Shown: one piece after another, positions 63,813 to 64,000 of the stretch
Layout of the letters: the number at the start of each line of letters is the position of its first letter
Position numbering within the stretch: position 1 is the stretch's first letter
Assembly (NCBI GenBank): GCA_963573385.1
Contig: CAUYLG010021558.1
Location: 1-64,000 of the forward strand
Direction: 5' to 3'
From: Cacajao melanocephalus
Lineage: Eukaryota > Chordata > Mammalia > Primates > Pitheciidae
DNA length: 64,000 nt
Notes under the pieces: generated by a model
What the model saw: the letters and a program-made list of their open reading frames with translations, nothing else
The model's database searches: none
What the model was told of the DNA's origin: nothing
Position numbers and translations under genes: made by a program

Positions 63813-64000
63813 CTTTTAAATAAAAACCAACAGATGCGTTTGGGGACCCTCTGGTTTTCCTCTGGGGTGATTTACATGACCACAAGCAGTTCTTGGAGAA
63901 GAGAAGCAAACATTCCCGTGGCCTAATAGAAACACTTGCCCTCTACCACCCATCCCCCCGGCCTACTCGACTCGTGCCCACATGGCTCCCCAGGTTCCCT

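Overview
This window is primate nuclear DNA. Alu SINEs (about a dozen, most with visible target-site duplications), L1 elements of primate and older mammalian lineages, many MIR and L2 fossils, and one MER20-like hAT fossil fill long non-coding stretches. The only gene I can support is the 3' half of GLIS1, a Krueppel-like C2H2 zinc-finger transcription factor of the GLI/GLIS/ZIC group, on the minus strand.

Layout: 1-15044 is intergenic DNA downstream of GLIS1. It holds an Alu cluster and an old antisense L1 pierced by three Alus (780-3765), further Alu and MIR copies, a purine-only block of about 870 bp (11090-11965), and some AT-rich patches that look like conserved non-coding DNA. GLIS1 runs leftwards from beyond position 64000 to a poly(A) signal at 15061-15066. 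Seven exons lie inside the window: 39242-39081, 33583-33473, 29533-29401, 23515-23359, 18767-18589, 18073-17906 and 15582-15425, followed by about 380 bp of 3' UTR. All six internal junctions are GT-AG. Their phases join into one open frame of 355 codons plus stop, covering the end of zinc finger 3, all of fingers 4 and 5, and the whole proline/serine-rich C-terminal region. Fingers 1-2, the N-terminus and the promoter lie outside the window, upstream of the intron that fills 39243-64000.

The introns carry most of the other structure. There are three AC-rich arrays (35187-35950, 46618-47105, 62690-63480), a (TG)n block just upstream of the 23515-23359 exon, a 3.3 kb 5'-truncated L1 (55287-58595), an older L1 (59395-60305), and AT-rich, motif-dense patches that could be enhancers. 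Positions in the C-terminal GLIS1 exons seem to differ from the human protein as I remember it, while the zinc-finger exons do not. I also see no clear young AluY. Together these suggest a non-human anthropoid, but the species is not settled. I found no tRNA, rRNA, CRISPR, prokaryotic or viral gene. I do not claim a new biological system; the best leads are splicing-related arrays, a possible modular zinc-finger exon pair and candidate regulatory elements.
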